Shown: in pieces, positions 9,257 through 18,586 of the stretch | Layout: each line of letters begins with the position of its first letter | How positions within the stretch are numbered: the stretch's first letter is position 1 | Assembly: GCA_001577345.1 (NCBI GenBank) | Contig: LSLI01000003.1 | Coordinates: 1 to 64,000, forward strand | Origin: Candidatus Gallionella acididurans | GTDB lineage: Bacteria > Pseudomonadota > Gammaproteobacteria > Burkholderiales > Gallionellaceae | Length of the DNA stretch: 64,000 nucleotides | Reading direction: 5' to 3' | Made by a program: the position numbers and the translations under genes | Notes under the pieces: generated by a model | What the model saw: only the letters and a program-made list of their open reading frames with translations | What the model was told of the DNA's origin: nothing | The model's database searches: none

Positions 9257-9799
9257 TCAGCGCTGCAAGCCCGCTTCCACTTCCTGTCGTTTGGCAGAAC
9301 CAACCAGCCGTTCCGCCAGGGTCAGCGCGAAATCCATTGCTGTTCCCGGGCCGCGCGAGGTGATGAACCGGCCGTCCTCGACGACGGCCGCGCGCTGTTG
9401 TTTCACCTTCGGGAATTGATCGAGCGTGCCGGGGAAGCCGGTGGCTTGCCTGCCGTCTAGCAATCCGGCCCCGGCAAGTACCGCAGGCGCCGCACAAATC
9501 GCGGCGACAAATTTTTGCTGTTGTGACATGCGTTGCACCAGATTTGATACGCGTATATCGGCTTTCAGATTGTCTGTGCCGGGCTGGCCGCCCGGCAGGA
9601 CTATCATGTCGAAATCATCATCGAGCACATCATCCAGCGTGCTATCCGGCATCAGCATCACGTTGCGGCTGCCTCGCAATGCGCCGCTGTCCAGGCCGGC
9701 CAAAGTGACGGAAACCCCGGCACGACGCAAAATATTCACGATCGTGATCGCTTCCAGTTCCTCGCTGCCTTCGGCGAATAAAACCAAGACTTTTTTCAT
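9257..9799 (-). CDS. DJ-1/PfpI family protein (YajL/ThiJ-like)
   Basis: A 180-residue class I glutamine-amidotransferase-like fold. The nucleophile-elbow cysteine is in AAICAAPAVL near residue 104, and the acidic partner is in the EGSEELEA segment near residue 15, as in DJ-1/YajL. Family members act as oxidative-stress chaperones, deglycases or glyoxalases; which applies here is not known. The ATG at 9799 follows a G-rich Shine-Dalgarno; a GTG two codons earlier is also possible. It converges on the HAD gene. Confidence 0.87.
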   Translation of the reverse strand: MKKVLVLFAEGSEELEAITIVNILRRAGVSVTLAGLDSGALRGSRNVMLMPDSTLDDVLDDDFDMIVLPGGQPGTDNLKADIRVSNLVQRMSQQQKFVAAICAAPAVLAGAGLLDGRQATGFPGTLDQFPKVKQQRAAVVEDGRFITSRGPGTAMDFALTLAERLVGSAKRQEVEAGLQR

Positions 9800-10033
9800 G
9801 GGCACCCCCGGTTACATGCTTGAACGAGCGCGATCGCGGTAATGATGCGCTGTCAGGATGGCGATGGGCAGATTGTATCCGTTTTGGGCATGGCCTTCCA
9901 TGAGCAGGTATCCGGAACGCAGCGTTGCAACTGTACATGCGGGTGTTTTGCCCGGGATATGGTAGTGCGATGATGCAACGCAAAGCACCGCGTTGGGTTA
10001 CCATAAACGATTCTTCGAACCTAGGACCGACCC

Positions 10034-10747
10034 ATGTCCCGCATACTGCTGATACTCGCTATTATGCTCTCTGGTTGTGCCGCCATACCGCAGCACCTGA
10101 CGGAAGAGAGGCAAAATGAAATAAGGAATGTCGCTGTTATTTCCCTGGTGCCTGAAAACGTGAATTTCGACAAGATCGGGACAATTTCATTTTTTAACCA
10201 GCACACCGTGTTTGATATGAATGGCAGGGTCGCCAGCGGCATCCTTTCCGCGGCACGGGCAAGAATCGCAAAGTCCCACCCGGCTTGGGCAGTCAAAAGC
10301 GTTCAATATGATCAAGCCGCCCTGTTGGCCATAGTGGAATCGCCGCTTGGTTTCAGTGCCACGGCCGCCAAGGATGCGTTTGCCGATTTGGCGCGCAAAA
10401 ACAACCTTGATGCAATATTTGTTGTGCGCGCTGCTGAGGATACTGACAATAATTTGCGTGAAGGCGTCAATGTGTTGTTTGCGAATAACCCCATGGATGC
10501 CAGCCAGAGGCTGACGGTCCGTGCAAACCTGAATGTTGCAATTACCGATAAACAGGGGGAGGTAATAGCCGAAGGCGGTGTGCCCGCCAGTCTGGATAAT
10601 GTCAAAGCGCTGGACCCTGATGCATTCGACCTGAAAGACAAAATGAAGAATAACCTGCGCCCTGAAGTTTTCAGCAAGCTGGGTGTTGAGGTTGTCGCCG
10701 ACTTAACCAGAAGAATTAACCTTTGTTTTGATTCCCTCGGGTTTTGA
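10034..10747 (+). CDS. putative lipoprotein of unknown function
   Basis: A 237-residue protein with a lipoprotein signal (LLILAIMLSGCAA, cysteine near residue 15). The mature part is a mixed alpha/beta sequence with no recognised domain. It contains ENVNFDKIGTISFFNQ early and a central NNLDAIFVVRAAED segment. The start is an ATG with AGGA about 10 bases upstream. It stands alone between intergenic stretches of 228 and 271 bases. Codon use resembles its neighbours. Confidence 0.7.
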   Translation: MSRILLILAIMLSGCAAIPQHLTEERQNEIRNVAVISLVPENVNFDKIGTISFFNQHTVFDMNGRVASGILSAARARIAKSHPAWAVKSVQYDQAALLAIVESPLGFSATAAKDAFADLARKNNLDAIFVVRAAEDTDNNLREGVNVLFANNPMDASQRLTVRANLNVAITDKQGEVIAEGGVPASLDNVKALDPDAFDLKDKMKNNLRPEVFSKLGVEVVADLTRRINLCFDSLGF

Positions 10748-11018
10748 CATGCATTCCCATAACTGAAAATATTGTGTCGCCACTTCAGTTTGCGCAGGCC
10801 CAAACGGGAATCCCGTGCATGCTGACACCTTCCGGAAATTACGGATCAAAACATCGCTGTCAATCGCGGGACTATTTCAGGCAGCGTTGTTTTCCGCGGG
10901 CGCAATGATTTGTTTCGCGTGAACATCGCCGGCCCGGCAGGATTGCATTAAAGGGCAAAGCGTTTGCACTGGAAACCGGATTCATGTCTGCCCGGCCAAG
11001 GGCAGCCCGCAGCCGGGT

Positions 11019-11507
11019 TCAGTCGCGGAAGTTCTGGTACTGCAACGGGAAGTCGGTGACGGTTTTTTTGACGAAGGCGATGGCATCCTGCAGGTCGTCG
11101 CGGTTCTTGCCCGTGACCCGGACGGTGTCGCCCTGAATGCTGGCCTGCACCTTCATCTTGCTGTCCTTGATGTGTTTGACGATCTTCTTGGCCAGCTCTA
11201 TCTCAACGCCGACCTTCACTTCGCAGCCGCGCTTGACCTTGTTGCCGCTGACTTTTTCGATCTTGTCGCTGATCTCCAGGCACTTGATATCCACGCCGCG
11301 CTTGGTCAGCTTGGCATTCAGGATGTCCTGCACCTGATCGAGCTGGAATTCGTTGTCGGCCCAGACCGTGAGCTTGAGCTCGGCCTGTTCCACGCGCGCG
11401 TCCGAGCCCTTGAAGTCAAAGCGGGTGCCGACTTCCTTGTTGGTCTGCTCGATGGCGTTTTTGACTTCGGTCTTGTCTACTTCTGAAACGATGTCGAAAC
11501 TTGGCAT
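11019..11507 (-). CDS. yajQ: YajQ-family nucleotide-binding protein
   Basis: A 162-residue protein matching the YajQ/UPF0234 family over its full length. It has the N-terminal [11 protein letters not shown], the RFDFKGSDA segment and the C-terminal [12 protein letters not shown]...[10 protein letters not shown]. The fold is two ferredoxin-like halves. Homologues bind cyclic di-GMP in Xanthomonas and have been linked to tRNA or nucleotide binding elsewhere. It could feed into c-di-GMP signalling together with the HD-GYP protein at 55-57 kb, but that link is inference. Monocistronic. Confidence 0.93.
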   Translation of the reverse strand: MPSFDIVSEVDKTEVKNAIEQTNKEVGTRFDFKGSDARVEQAELKLTVWADNEFQLDQVQDILNAKLTKRGVDIKCLEISDKIEKVSGNKVKRGCEVKVGVEIELAKKIVKHIKDSKMKVQASIQGDTVRVTGKNRDDLQDAIAFVKKTVTDFPLQYQNFRD

Positions 11508-11548
11508 GTTGTCCTCACTCTAAAAGAAAAACAAAAACTTGATCCGCT

Positions 11549-11596
11549 GATTACGCAGATTAACGCCGATTAAAATCTGTGTGAATCTGCGCAATC
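11549..11596. repeat. imperfect inverted repeat downstream of ppnP
   Basis: Arms GATTACGCAGATT (11549-11561) and AATCTGCGCAATC (11584-11596) pair with one mismatch around a 22-base AT-rich loop. It resembles small interspersed palindromes in other genomes; no gene is present between 11508 and 11738. Confidence 0.5.
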
Positions 11597-11607
11597 TGAT
11601 AAAACCG

Positions 11608-11661
11608 CTAGCCATTCGACTAAGGTTGGCCCAATTCACCAACCAAGTCGCCGGTTACGCG
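11608..11661. repeat. conserved-flank stem-loop, copy A
   Basis: Left flank ctagccattcgactaa, right flank aagtcgccggttacgcg, centre with GGTTGG/CCAACC pairing. Copy B at 16462-16514 shares 15 of 16 left and 14 of 17 right flank bases but has a different self-complementary centre. The single left-arm change (G at 11618 to C) is matched by a compensating change in the right arm. Confidence 0.6.
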
Positions 11662-11738
11662 GATAATTTATTTGTGGAATTAGCCACAACACGCCGCACA
11701 GCGGCTTGTTGCGGTTGATACTTACCTTCAGGTTAGTA

Positions 11739-12050
11739 TCAACCAAAACTGCAAACGTAATTCACCACCTCGTTATTCTCGATCACGAAGCGGCTATTGG
11801 CTGCCACGGAGAACTGACCGCCTGCTGCATAGGTCCTGAATTCCGGCTCGTCGCCGACCTTCACGCGGCAGGTGCCGGAGGTGATCTCCATCAGTTCGGG
11901 GGTGCTTACATTGAAGGTCAGCGTGCCGGGCATGATCACCCCGACTGTCTTGCGTGTGCCGTCGGCAAACAACACCGAGTGCGACACGCACTTTCCATCG
12001 AAAAACACATTGCCCTTTTTAATTACACTGACATTATCGAATTGCGACAT
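11739..12050 (-). CDS. ppnP: pyrimidine/purine nucleoside phosphorylase PpnP
   Basis: A 103-residue single-domain cupin of the PpnP (YaiE, DUF1255) family. It has a [19 protein letters not shown] start, a [11 protein letters not shown] strand pair and a C-terminal [11 protein letters not shown]. Homologues cleave a broad range of nucleosides with phosphate to give base and ribose-1-phosphate. The start at 12050 has a strong Shine-Dalgarno (GGAAGGAAA); a longer reading would run into the macro-domain gene. It is 1 base beyond the macro-domain stop, so the two are likely coupled. Confidence 0.9.
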   Translation of the reverse strand: MSQFDNVSVIKKGNVFFDGKCVSHSVLFADGTRKTVGVIMPGTLTFNVSTPELMEITSGTCRVKVGDEPEFRTYAAGGQFSVAANSRFVIENNEVVNYVCSFG

Positions 12051-12051
12051 G

Positions 12052-12549
12052 CTATTTCCTTCCGGTTGGTTCGACGGCTTTGACGCCTTTTTGGTATGTG
12101 ACATATATATAAACAGGGATGCCGAGATCGCCGAGCTGTTTTTCGATCAGCGGCTTGACTTCATCCCAATCCAGGCCGGTCATGCCGCAAGCCAGCCGGG
12201 GCAATGCCAGGCTGCCCACTTTTTCCTTTTGCGCGAAATCGCGCAGGGCGTGCAAGGCGTGATTCACGTGACTGAGCTTGGCATTTCCGGGCTTGCTGCC
12301 GTAATCGTACGCGGCGTCCTGGGTGAACAGGTTGACGATGTAACGTCCGTCCGCGCTCATCCATGACCACACCCCGCCGGACTTGGGATGTTTGGTCTGG
12401 CAATAGTGGCGGAAGTCCTTGTACATCGCCGGCATGCGCTCGCGCAATTGCAGGGCCAGGCCATGATGGAAATCATCGTTGGGCGCGACACCTTGCGCGA
12501 TGGCTTTCGCAGTGCTGAACAAGATGTCCCCGCTCAGTTCGTGTATCAC
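12052..12549 (-). CDS. macro-domain (ADP-ribose-binding) protein
   Basis: A 165-residue stand-alone macro domain of the Appr-1''-p processing/ALC1-like type. It has ELSGDILFS near the N-terminus, AIAQGVAPN(D) binding the distal ribose, the [14 protein letters not shown] phosphate-binding loop and a C-terminal VYIYVTY strand. Such proteins bind or hydrolyse ADP-ribose derivatives. The start is a GTG at 12549, 5 bases after the argG stop, with AAGGAAG overlapping the end of argG; longer readings would only run antiparallel to argG codons. The tight spacing implies coupling with argG and ppnP. Confidence 0.86.
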   Translation of the reverse strand: MIHELSGDILFSTAKAIAQGVAPNDDFHHGLALQLRERMPAMYKDFRHYCQTKHPKSGGVWSWMSADGRYIVNLFTQDAAYDYGSKPGNAKLSHVNHALHALRDFAQKEKVGSLALPRLACGMTGLDWDEVKPLIEKQLGDLGIPVYIYVTYQKGVKAVEPTGRK

Positions 12550-12554
12550 GATCC

Positions 12555-13781
<1,227 letters not shown>

Positions 13782-13796
13782 GTTCTTTCAACCGGG

Positions 13797-14138
13797 TTAA
13801 TCAATCATTAATTCAAAAGCCACGACAAATCCAACTACCACCATCACCGCCAGGCCGAGCAAAAAAATAATATCGGCCATGCTTTCGAATTTTTCCGCCT
13901 GGTCGGGATGGCGCAGGGAAAAATAGGACAGCAGAGCGCTGCCTAAAAACAACAGGCTGTCGAGAGCCAGCAGCTCATTGACGTGCCTGCTGATGCTGTG
14001 CCTCGGGATCAGGTGAGCCAGGCTGATAACCGTCATGCACACCCCGATCATCGTGGCCGATGACGGCAGGATGTGATCGGCCAGCCGGCCTTCCTTGCGC
14101 TGGCCTGTATTGGGTTTGGAAAGCGGTTTGTCGCTCAT
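13797..14138 (-). CDS. small membrane protein between argF and argG
   Basis: A 113-residue protein with three predicted transmembrane helices: ATMIGVCMTVISLAHL, a central helix near SLLFLGSALLSYF, and IIFLLGLAVMVVVGFVV close to the C-terminus. The N-terminal 25 residues are charged and presumably cytoplasmic. No family recognised. It overlaps the argF stop by 4 bases and ends 15 bases before argG, so it is part of the arginine transcript. A link to arginine or ornithine transport is possible but not shown. Confidence 0.72.
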   Translation of the reverse strand: MSDKPLSKPNTGQRKEGRLADHILPSSATMIGVCMTVISLAHLIPRHSISRHVNELLALDSLLFLGSALLSYFSLRHPDQAEKFESMADIIFLLGLAVMVVVGFVVAFELMID

Positions 14139-15088
14139 TCCGATATTCTGCCCAGCAACAGGTACTCCAGCAGCGCCTTTTGCACATGCAAGCGGTTCTC
14201 GGCCTCATCCCATACAATGCTTTGCGGACCGTCCATCACGCCTGCCGACACCTCCTCGCCGCGATGCGCGGGCAGGCAGTGCATGAACAGCGCGTCTTTC
14301 GCGGCAACGAGCATCATGTCTTCATCCACTTGCCAGTCGGCGAAGTCTTTCATGCGTTCTTCATTTTCCGCCTCGAAGCCCATGCTGGTCCACACGTCGG
14401 TGGTCACCAGATCGGCCCCGTGAGCGGCTTCCATCGGGTCGGTGAATTCTTCATAGTGATCTTCGCCGAACAGTCCGGCACGTTCCGGCTCGACCTCGTA
14501 GCCCGGCGGGGTCGAGACATGCACGTTGAAATCCAGTATTTCCGCGGCCTGCAGCCAGGTATTGCACACGTTGTTCGAGTCGCCTATCCAGGCCACGGTT
14601 TTGCCCTGTATGGTTCCGCGCTGCTCGATGTAGGTGTAGATATCCGCCAGGATCTGGCACGGGTGGTATTCGTTGGTCAGGCCGTTGATCACCGGCACGC
14701 GCGAGTGCGAGGCAAAGCGCTCGATGATGGATTGCTCGAAGGTGCGGATCATCACGATATCGGACATGCGCGAAATCACCTGCCCGGCATCCTCCACCGG
14801 CTCGCCGCGGCCCAGTTGCGAGTCCCGCGTGTTCAGGTAGATCGCCGAACCGCCCAGTTGCTGCATTCCGGCTTCGAAGGAAAGGCGCGTGCGCGTGCTG
14901 GCTTTCTCGAAAATCATCACCAGGGTGCGGTCGGTCAGCGGCCAATACTGCTGATAGGATTTGAACCTTTGCTTGATGATGCGGGTGCGCTCAAACAGAT
15001 ATTCAAATTCTTCGCGGGTGAAGTCCTTGAACTGCAGGAAATGCTTTACCGGCACTGGTTGCTTTATGGGCATGGGCTGGGCTGACAT
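14135..15088 (-). CDS. argF: ornithine carbamoyltransferase
   Basis: A 317-residue enzyme forming citrulline from ornithine and carbamoyl phosphate. The carbamoyl-phosphate motif STRTRLSFE is near residue 62, the ornithine loop HPCQILAD near residue 140 and HCLPAHRGEE near residue 265. The N-terminal ~12 residues (SAQPMPIKQP) look like a non-conserved extension, and the methionine at residue 6 is an alternative start. It lies 13 bases from argD and overlaps the small membrane gene. Confidence 0.95.
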   Translation of the reverse strand: MSAQPMPIKQPVPVKHFLQFKDFTREEFEYLFERTRIIKQRFKSYQQYWPLTDRTLVMIFEKASTRTRLSFEAGMQQLGGSAIYLNTRDSQLGRGEPVEDAGQVISRMSDIVMIRTFEQSIIERFASHSRVPVINGLTNEYHPCQILADIYTYIEQRGTIQGKTVAWIGDSNNVCNTWLQAAEILDFNVHVSTPPGYEVEPERAGLFGEDHYEEFTDPMEAAHGADLVTTDVWTSMGFEAENEERMKDFADWQVDEDMMLVAAKDALFMHCLPAHRGEEVSAGVMDGPQSIVWDEAENRLHVQKALLEYLLLGRISE

Positions 15089-15101
15089 GGGTCATTACCA
15101 A

Positions 15102-16274
15102 TCAGGTTTGCAAAAATTCTTTGATCAGCGGGCACAGGATGTCCAGCAGCTGTTGTGCCTCATCCTGCTTCATCACCAGCGGCGGCAACAGGCGGATCAC
15201 GCTGTCGGCAGTCACGTTGATCAGCAGGCCTTGCGCGAGAGCCAGCTTGACCAGGTCTCCGCATGGCTGGTCGAGTTCGATGCCTATCATCAGGCCCTGA
15301 CCGCGGATCTCCTTGACGCCTTTCACCCCCTGCAGGGCGGTGTTGAAACCATCGTGCAGGAAGCGGCCGAGTTTCTCGGCATGCGACATCAATTTGTCCT
15401 GTTCGATGATATTCAGCGTGGTCAGGCCTGCGACGCAGGCGAGGGGATTGCCGCCGAATGTCGAGCCATGGTTGCCCGGCTGGAATGTCCCGGCTGCCTT
15501 GCCGGCGGCGAGGCATGCGCCGATCGGCACGCCCGAGCCCAGGCCCTTGGCGAGCGTCATCACGTCCGGCAGGATTCCGCTGTGTTGATAGGCGAACCAT
15601 TCGCCGGTGCGCCCGATGCCGCACTGCACTTCGTCCAGCATCAGCAGCCAGTTCTGCTCGTCACAGATCTGCCGCAGTTGTTTCAGGTATTCGATGTCCA
15701 GCGTGCGGATGCCGCCTTCGCCCTGTATCGTTTCCACCAGTACCGCAACCACGTTCCTGTTGTGTTGGGCGACCTGGCGTATCGCGTCCAGATCGTCGTA
15801 AGGCACGCGCACGAAGCCGCTGACCAGCGGTTCGAAGCCGGCCTGTACCTTGCGGTTGCCGGTGGCGGAAAGGGTCGCAAGCGTCCGCCCATGGAAGGCC
15901 TTTTCCATCACGATGATGGCGGGGGCTTCGATGCCCTGCCTGTGGCCGTACATGCGCGCCAGCTTGATCGCCGCCTCATTCGCTTCACACCCGGAATTGC
16001 AGAAGAATACTTCCCGCATGCCGGTCAGGTTGCACAGCTTGTCGGCGAGCAGTTCCTGCTCGTTTATCTGGTAGACGTTGGAACAATGGATCAGTTTGCC
16101 GATCTGCGCTCCGAGTGCGGCAGTGAAGCGCGGGTGCGCGTGCCCCAGAGTGTTCACGGCTATACCCGCCAGGCCGTCCAGATATCGCCTGCCCTCTGTG
16201 TCCCAAAGCCAAACGCCTTCACCGCGCACAAATGTGACGGGGAGCCGGGCATAAGTGTTCATTAAATGCGACAT
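15102..16274 (-). CDS. argD: acetylornithine aminotransferase
   Basis: A 390-residue class III PLP aminotransferase. It converts N-acetylglutamate semialdehyde to N-acetylornithine, and often also serves lysine synthesis. Visible are the cofactor-binding FFCNSGCEANEAA near residue 97, the LLMLDEVQCGIGRTG aspartate region and the Schiff-base lysine in TLAKGLGSG near residue 240. The start at 16274 (MSHLMNTYARLP) has AGAGGTTG in good position; an upstream start would add 17 unrelated residues. First gene of the argD-argF-membrane-argG run. Confidence 0.94.
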   Translation of the reverse strand: MSHLMNTYARLPVTFVRGEGVWLWDTEGRRYLDGLAGIAVNTLGHAHPRFTAALGAQIGKLIHCSNVYQINEQELLADKLCNLTGMREVFFCNSGCEANEAAIKLARMYGHRQGIEAPAIIVMEKAFHGRTLATLSATGNRKVQAGFEPLVSGFVRVPYDDLDAIRQVAQHNRNVVAVLVETIQGEGGIRTLDIEYLKQLRQICDEQNWLLMLDEVQCGIGRTGEWFAYQHSGILPDVMTLAKGLGSGVPIGACLAAGKAAGTFQPGNHGSTFGGNPLACVAGLTTLNIIEQDKLMSHAEKLGRFLHDGFNTALQGVKGVKEIRGQGLMIGIELDQPCGDLVKLALAQGLLINVTADSVIRLLPPLVMKQDEAQQLLDILCPLIKEFLQT

Positions 16275-16405
16275 GTCAACCTCTAAAATACACACGGCGG
16301 ACCAGCCGCCGTGAGCAAAAAGCAAGGTGCGTATATTGAGCCAAACAGCACCGGTAAGGCAAGGGAAACAATGCCATTCCGTAACGGGAAATCTCTAAAA
16401 CTATA

Positions 16406-16521
16406 TGGAGTGCGGCGACATGTCGCCGTTATTAAACGCGCAGACATGTCTGATGCAGCTACTAGCCATTCCACTAATCAATCCAGAAACGATTGATAAG
16501 TGGCTGGTTATGCGCACTCCA
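16406..16521. repeat. composite palindromic element
   Basis: Outer arms TGGAGTGCG (16406-16414) and CGCACTCCA (16513-16521) enclose three further structures. These are the perfect 14-base palindrome GGCGACATGTCGCC (16414-16427), the 12-base palindrome CAGACATGTCTG (16441-16452) and the stem-loop at 16462-16514. This looks like a structured small element rather than chance. Confidence 0.6.
16462..16514. repeat. conserved-flank stem-loop, copy B
   Basis: Left flank ctagccattccactaa, centre with TCAATC/GATTGA pairing, right flank aagtggctggttatgcg. Same layout as copy A at 11608-11661, with a C-G pair where copy A has G-C. Confidence 0.6.
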
Positions 16522-16534
16522 AAATTAGTTCCAC

Positions 16535-16564
16535 AAAGCAAACAAGCCGACATTGCTGTCGGCT
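16535..16564 (-). terminator. rpsT intrinsic terminator
   Basis: On the minus strand AGCCGACA, loop GCAA, TGTCGGCT is followed by the T-rich TGTTTGCTTT, 40 bases beyond the rpsT stop. Confidence 0.75.
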
Positions 16565-16604
16565 CGCGCGTTGAATCAAAACGTCGCGGCTTGCGCCGGG
16601 GCGC

Positions 16605-16868
16605 TTAAGCCATTGCCTTGATGGCTGCAGACAGGCGGCTCTTGTGGCGTGCTGCCTTGTTCTTGTGAATGATCTTCTTGTCCGCGATGCTATCCACGGC
16701 ACTTACGGACTGTTTATATACAGCCTGGGCGGCTGACTTGTCACCGGCTTCGATCGCCTTGATGACTTTCTTGACCGCTGTGCGCAATTCCGAACGCAGG
16801 CTGCTGTTGTGGGCGTTCTGTTTTACTGCCTGACGTGCACGCTTGCGGGCTTGTGCGCTATTTGCCAT
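16605..16868 (-). CDS. rpsT: 30S ribosomal protein S20
   Basis: An 87-residue, very basic protein that binds the 5' domain of 16S rRNA. It has the family N-terminus [13 protein letters not shown] and a C-terminal [13 protein letters not shown]. The ATG follows AAGGAG with 5-base spacing. It has its own promoter and terminator, and is divergent from murJ, the usual neighbour of rpsT in many Proteobacteria. Confidence 0.97.
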   Translation of the reverse strand: MANSAQARKRARQAVKQNAHNSSLRSELRTAVKKVIKAIEAGDKSAAQAVYKQSVSAVDSIADKKIIHKNKAARHKSRLSAAIKAMA

Positions 16869-16907
16869 GACTACTCCTTGAAAATTCGGTACAACGGAAA
16901 GGCGCGC

Positions 16908-16936
16908 ATTCTAGTGACTTGCGCCTGATTTTGCAA
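16908..16936 (-). promoter_or_regulatory. sigma-70 promoter of rpsT
   Basis: On the minus strand TTGCAA, 17-base spacer, TAGAAT, followed by a GC-rich discriminator (GCGCGCC) typical of stringently controlled ribosomal genes. It lies about 40 bases before the rpsT ATG. Confidence 0.6.
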
Positions 16937-17023
16937 ATCTTTTTGCGGCTGCGTTGTTCGGCCGGGCTGAACCGGTGCCGGTGATATGATACGCAACGTT
17001 TGAATTCCATGCCCCGATACCCT

Positions 17024-18562
17024 ATGAACCTGCTTAAATCACTGGCCACGATCAGCGGTTTGACCCTTGTTTCGCGCATCCTCGCCTTTGTCCGCGACGT
17101 GCTGATCGCCCGGGTGTTCGGCGCGGGCATGGCGACCGATGCATTTTTCGTCGCGTTCAAGCTGCCCAACCTGCTGCGCCGATTGTTCGCGGAGGGCGCG
17201 TTCTCACAGGCGTTCGTGCCGATCTTCGGCGAATACAGGAACCGCCGCGGCCATGAAGAGACCCAATTGCTGGTCGACCACGTCACGACCATGCTGGCGC
17301 TGATATTGTTTGTGGTCACGCTGGTCGGCATCGTCGCCGCGCCTGTCCTGGTGTATATCAGCGCGCCCGGCTTCGTCAAGGATGCCGCGAAGTTTGACCT
17401 CACCGTGCAATTGCTGCGCATAACCTCTCCGTATATCTTCTTTATCTCGCTGGTCGCGGTGGCGGCGGGCATACTCAATACCTACAACAAATTCTGGGTG
17501 CCGGCGTTCGCGCCTGTGCTGCTCAACCTGTGCTTCATAATCGCCGCGCTGTGGCTGGCGCCGTATTTCGATCCGCCCATCCTGGCGCTGGCCTGGGCGG
17601 TGTTCGTCGCGGGCATCGTGCAATTGGCGTTCCAGATCCCGTTCCTGAAGAAGATCGGCATGCTGCCGAGCATCCGTTTCAGTTGGAGCGACCCCGGGAT
17701 GCGGCGCGTCATCAGGCAGATGGGGCCGGCGGTGTTCGGCGTTTCGATCGGCCAGATCAGCATGCTCATCAATACCATCTTCGCCTCGTTCCTCGCTGCA
17801 GGCAGCGTGTCCTGGCTGTATTACGCGGACCGGCTGATGGAATTTCCCTCAGGCGTCCTGGGCGTGGCTCTGGGTTCCATCCTGCTTCCGTCGCTATCCA
17901 AATGTCATGCCGACAACAACACTGCGGAATATTCGAAACTGCTGGACTGGGGCCTGCGCCTGACAGTGATGCTGACACTGCCCGCCGCGCTGGCGCTGGG
18001 CATGATCGCCGTGCCGCTGCTGGCGACGTTCTTTCAGCGCGGCGCGTTCGGCGCGCACGACGTATTGATGACCAGCTACGCGCTGGTCGGTTACAGCGTC
18101 GGACTGATCGGGATGATCCTGGTGAAGATACTCGCGCCGGGTTTTTATGCGAAGCAGGACATCAGGACCCCGGTGAAGATCGGCGTAGTCACATTGCTGG
18201 CGACGCAGGCGATGAACGCGCTGTTCATCGGCTGGATACAGCATGCCGGGCTGGCCCTGTCGATCGGTCTCGGCGCCTGCCTGAACTCCGCGATCCTGTT
18301 TCACTACCTGCGCAAACGCGGCATCTACCAGCCCGAACCGGGCTGGGCGAAATTCTTCATCAAGATAGCCACCGCGATGCTGGCCTTAGCGATCACGCTG
18401 TGGTTCGGCATGGGCAGCGAACAAAGCTGGCTGACTGGCTCGGGCTGGTCGCGCATCCTGCGCTTGTCGGGGCTGGTGGCGGGCGGAGTGGCGGTTTACT
18501 TTGCCGTGCTGGCCGCGCTGGGTTTCCGGCCCGGGGATTTTTCCAGGCGGGCGGTTCACTAG
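17024..18562 (+). CDS. murJ: lipid II flippase MurJ
   Basis: A 512-residue polytopic membrane protein of the MVF/MurJ family, which flips lipid II across the inner membrane for peptidoglycan synthesis. The N-terminus (NLLKSLATISGLTLVSRIL followed by RD) and the loop FFVAFKLPNLLRRLFAEGAF with AFVPIFGEY are hallmarks. About 14 hydrophobic helices follow. The start at 17024 gives the standard length; an ATG eight codons earlier exists. No strong Shine-Dalgarno is seen at either. Confidence 0.95.
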   Translation: MNLLKSLATISGLTLVSRILAFVRDVLIARVFGAGMATDAFFVAFKLPNLLRRLFAEGAFSQAFVPIFGEYRNRRGHEETQLLVDHVTTMLALILFVVTLVGIVAAPVLVYISAPGFVKDAAKFDLTVQLLRITSPYIFFISLVAVAAGILNTYNKFWVPAFAPVLLNLCFIIAALWLAPYFDPPILALAWAVFVAGIVQLAFQIPFLKKIGMLPSIRFSWSDPGMRRVIRQMGPAVFGVSIGQISMLINTIFASFLAAGSVSWLYYADRLMEFPSGVLGVALGSILLPSLSKCHADNNTAEYSKLLDWGLRLTVMLTLPAALALGMIAVPLLATFFQRGAFGAHDVLMTSYALVGYSVGLIGMILVKILAPGFYAKQDIRTPVKIGVVTLLATQAMNALFIGWIQHAGLALSIGLGACLNSAILFHYLRKRGIYQPEPGWAKFFIKIATAMLALAITLWFGMGSEQSWLTGSGWSRILRLSGLVAGGVAVYFAVLAALGFRPGDFSRRAVH

Positions 18563-18586
18563 CGATAGTCCATGCATATGTCCCTG

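Larger units (their letters stand above)
16275..16604. other. 330-base intergenic region rich in palindromes
   Basis: No gene is apparent between argD and rpsT. The stretch holds the rpsT terminator (16535-16564), a cluster of palindromes (16406-16521) and presumably the argD promoter. Confidence 0.7.

Noticed and set aside
11714-11743. Hairpin at the ppnP stop considered as a terminator
   Set aside because: Good inverted repeat, but no T-run follows in the ppnP direction.
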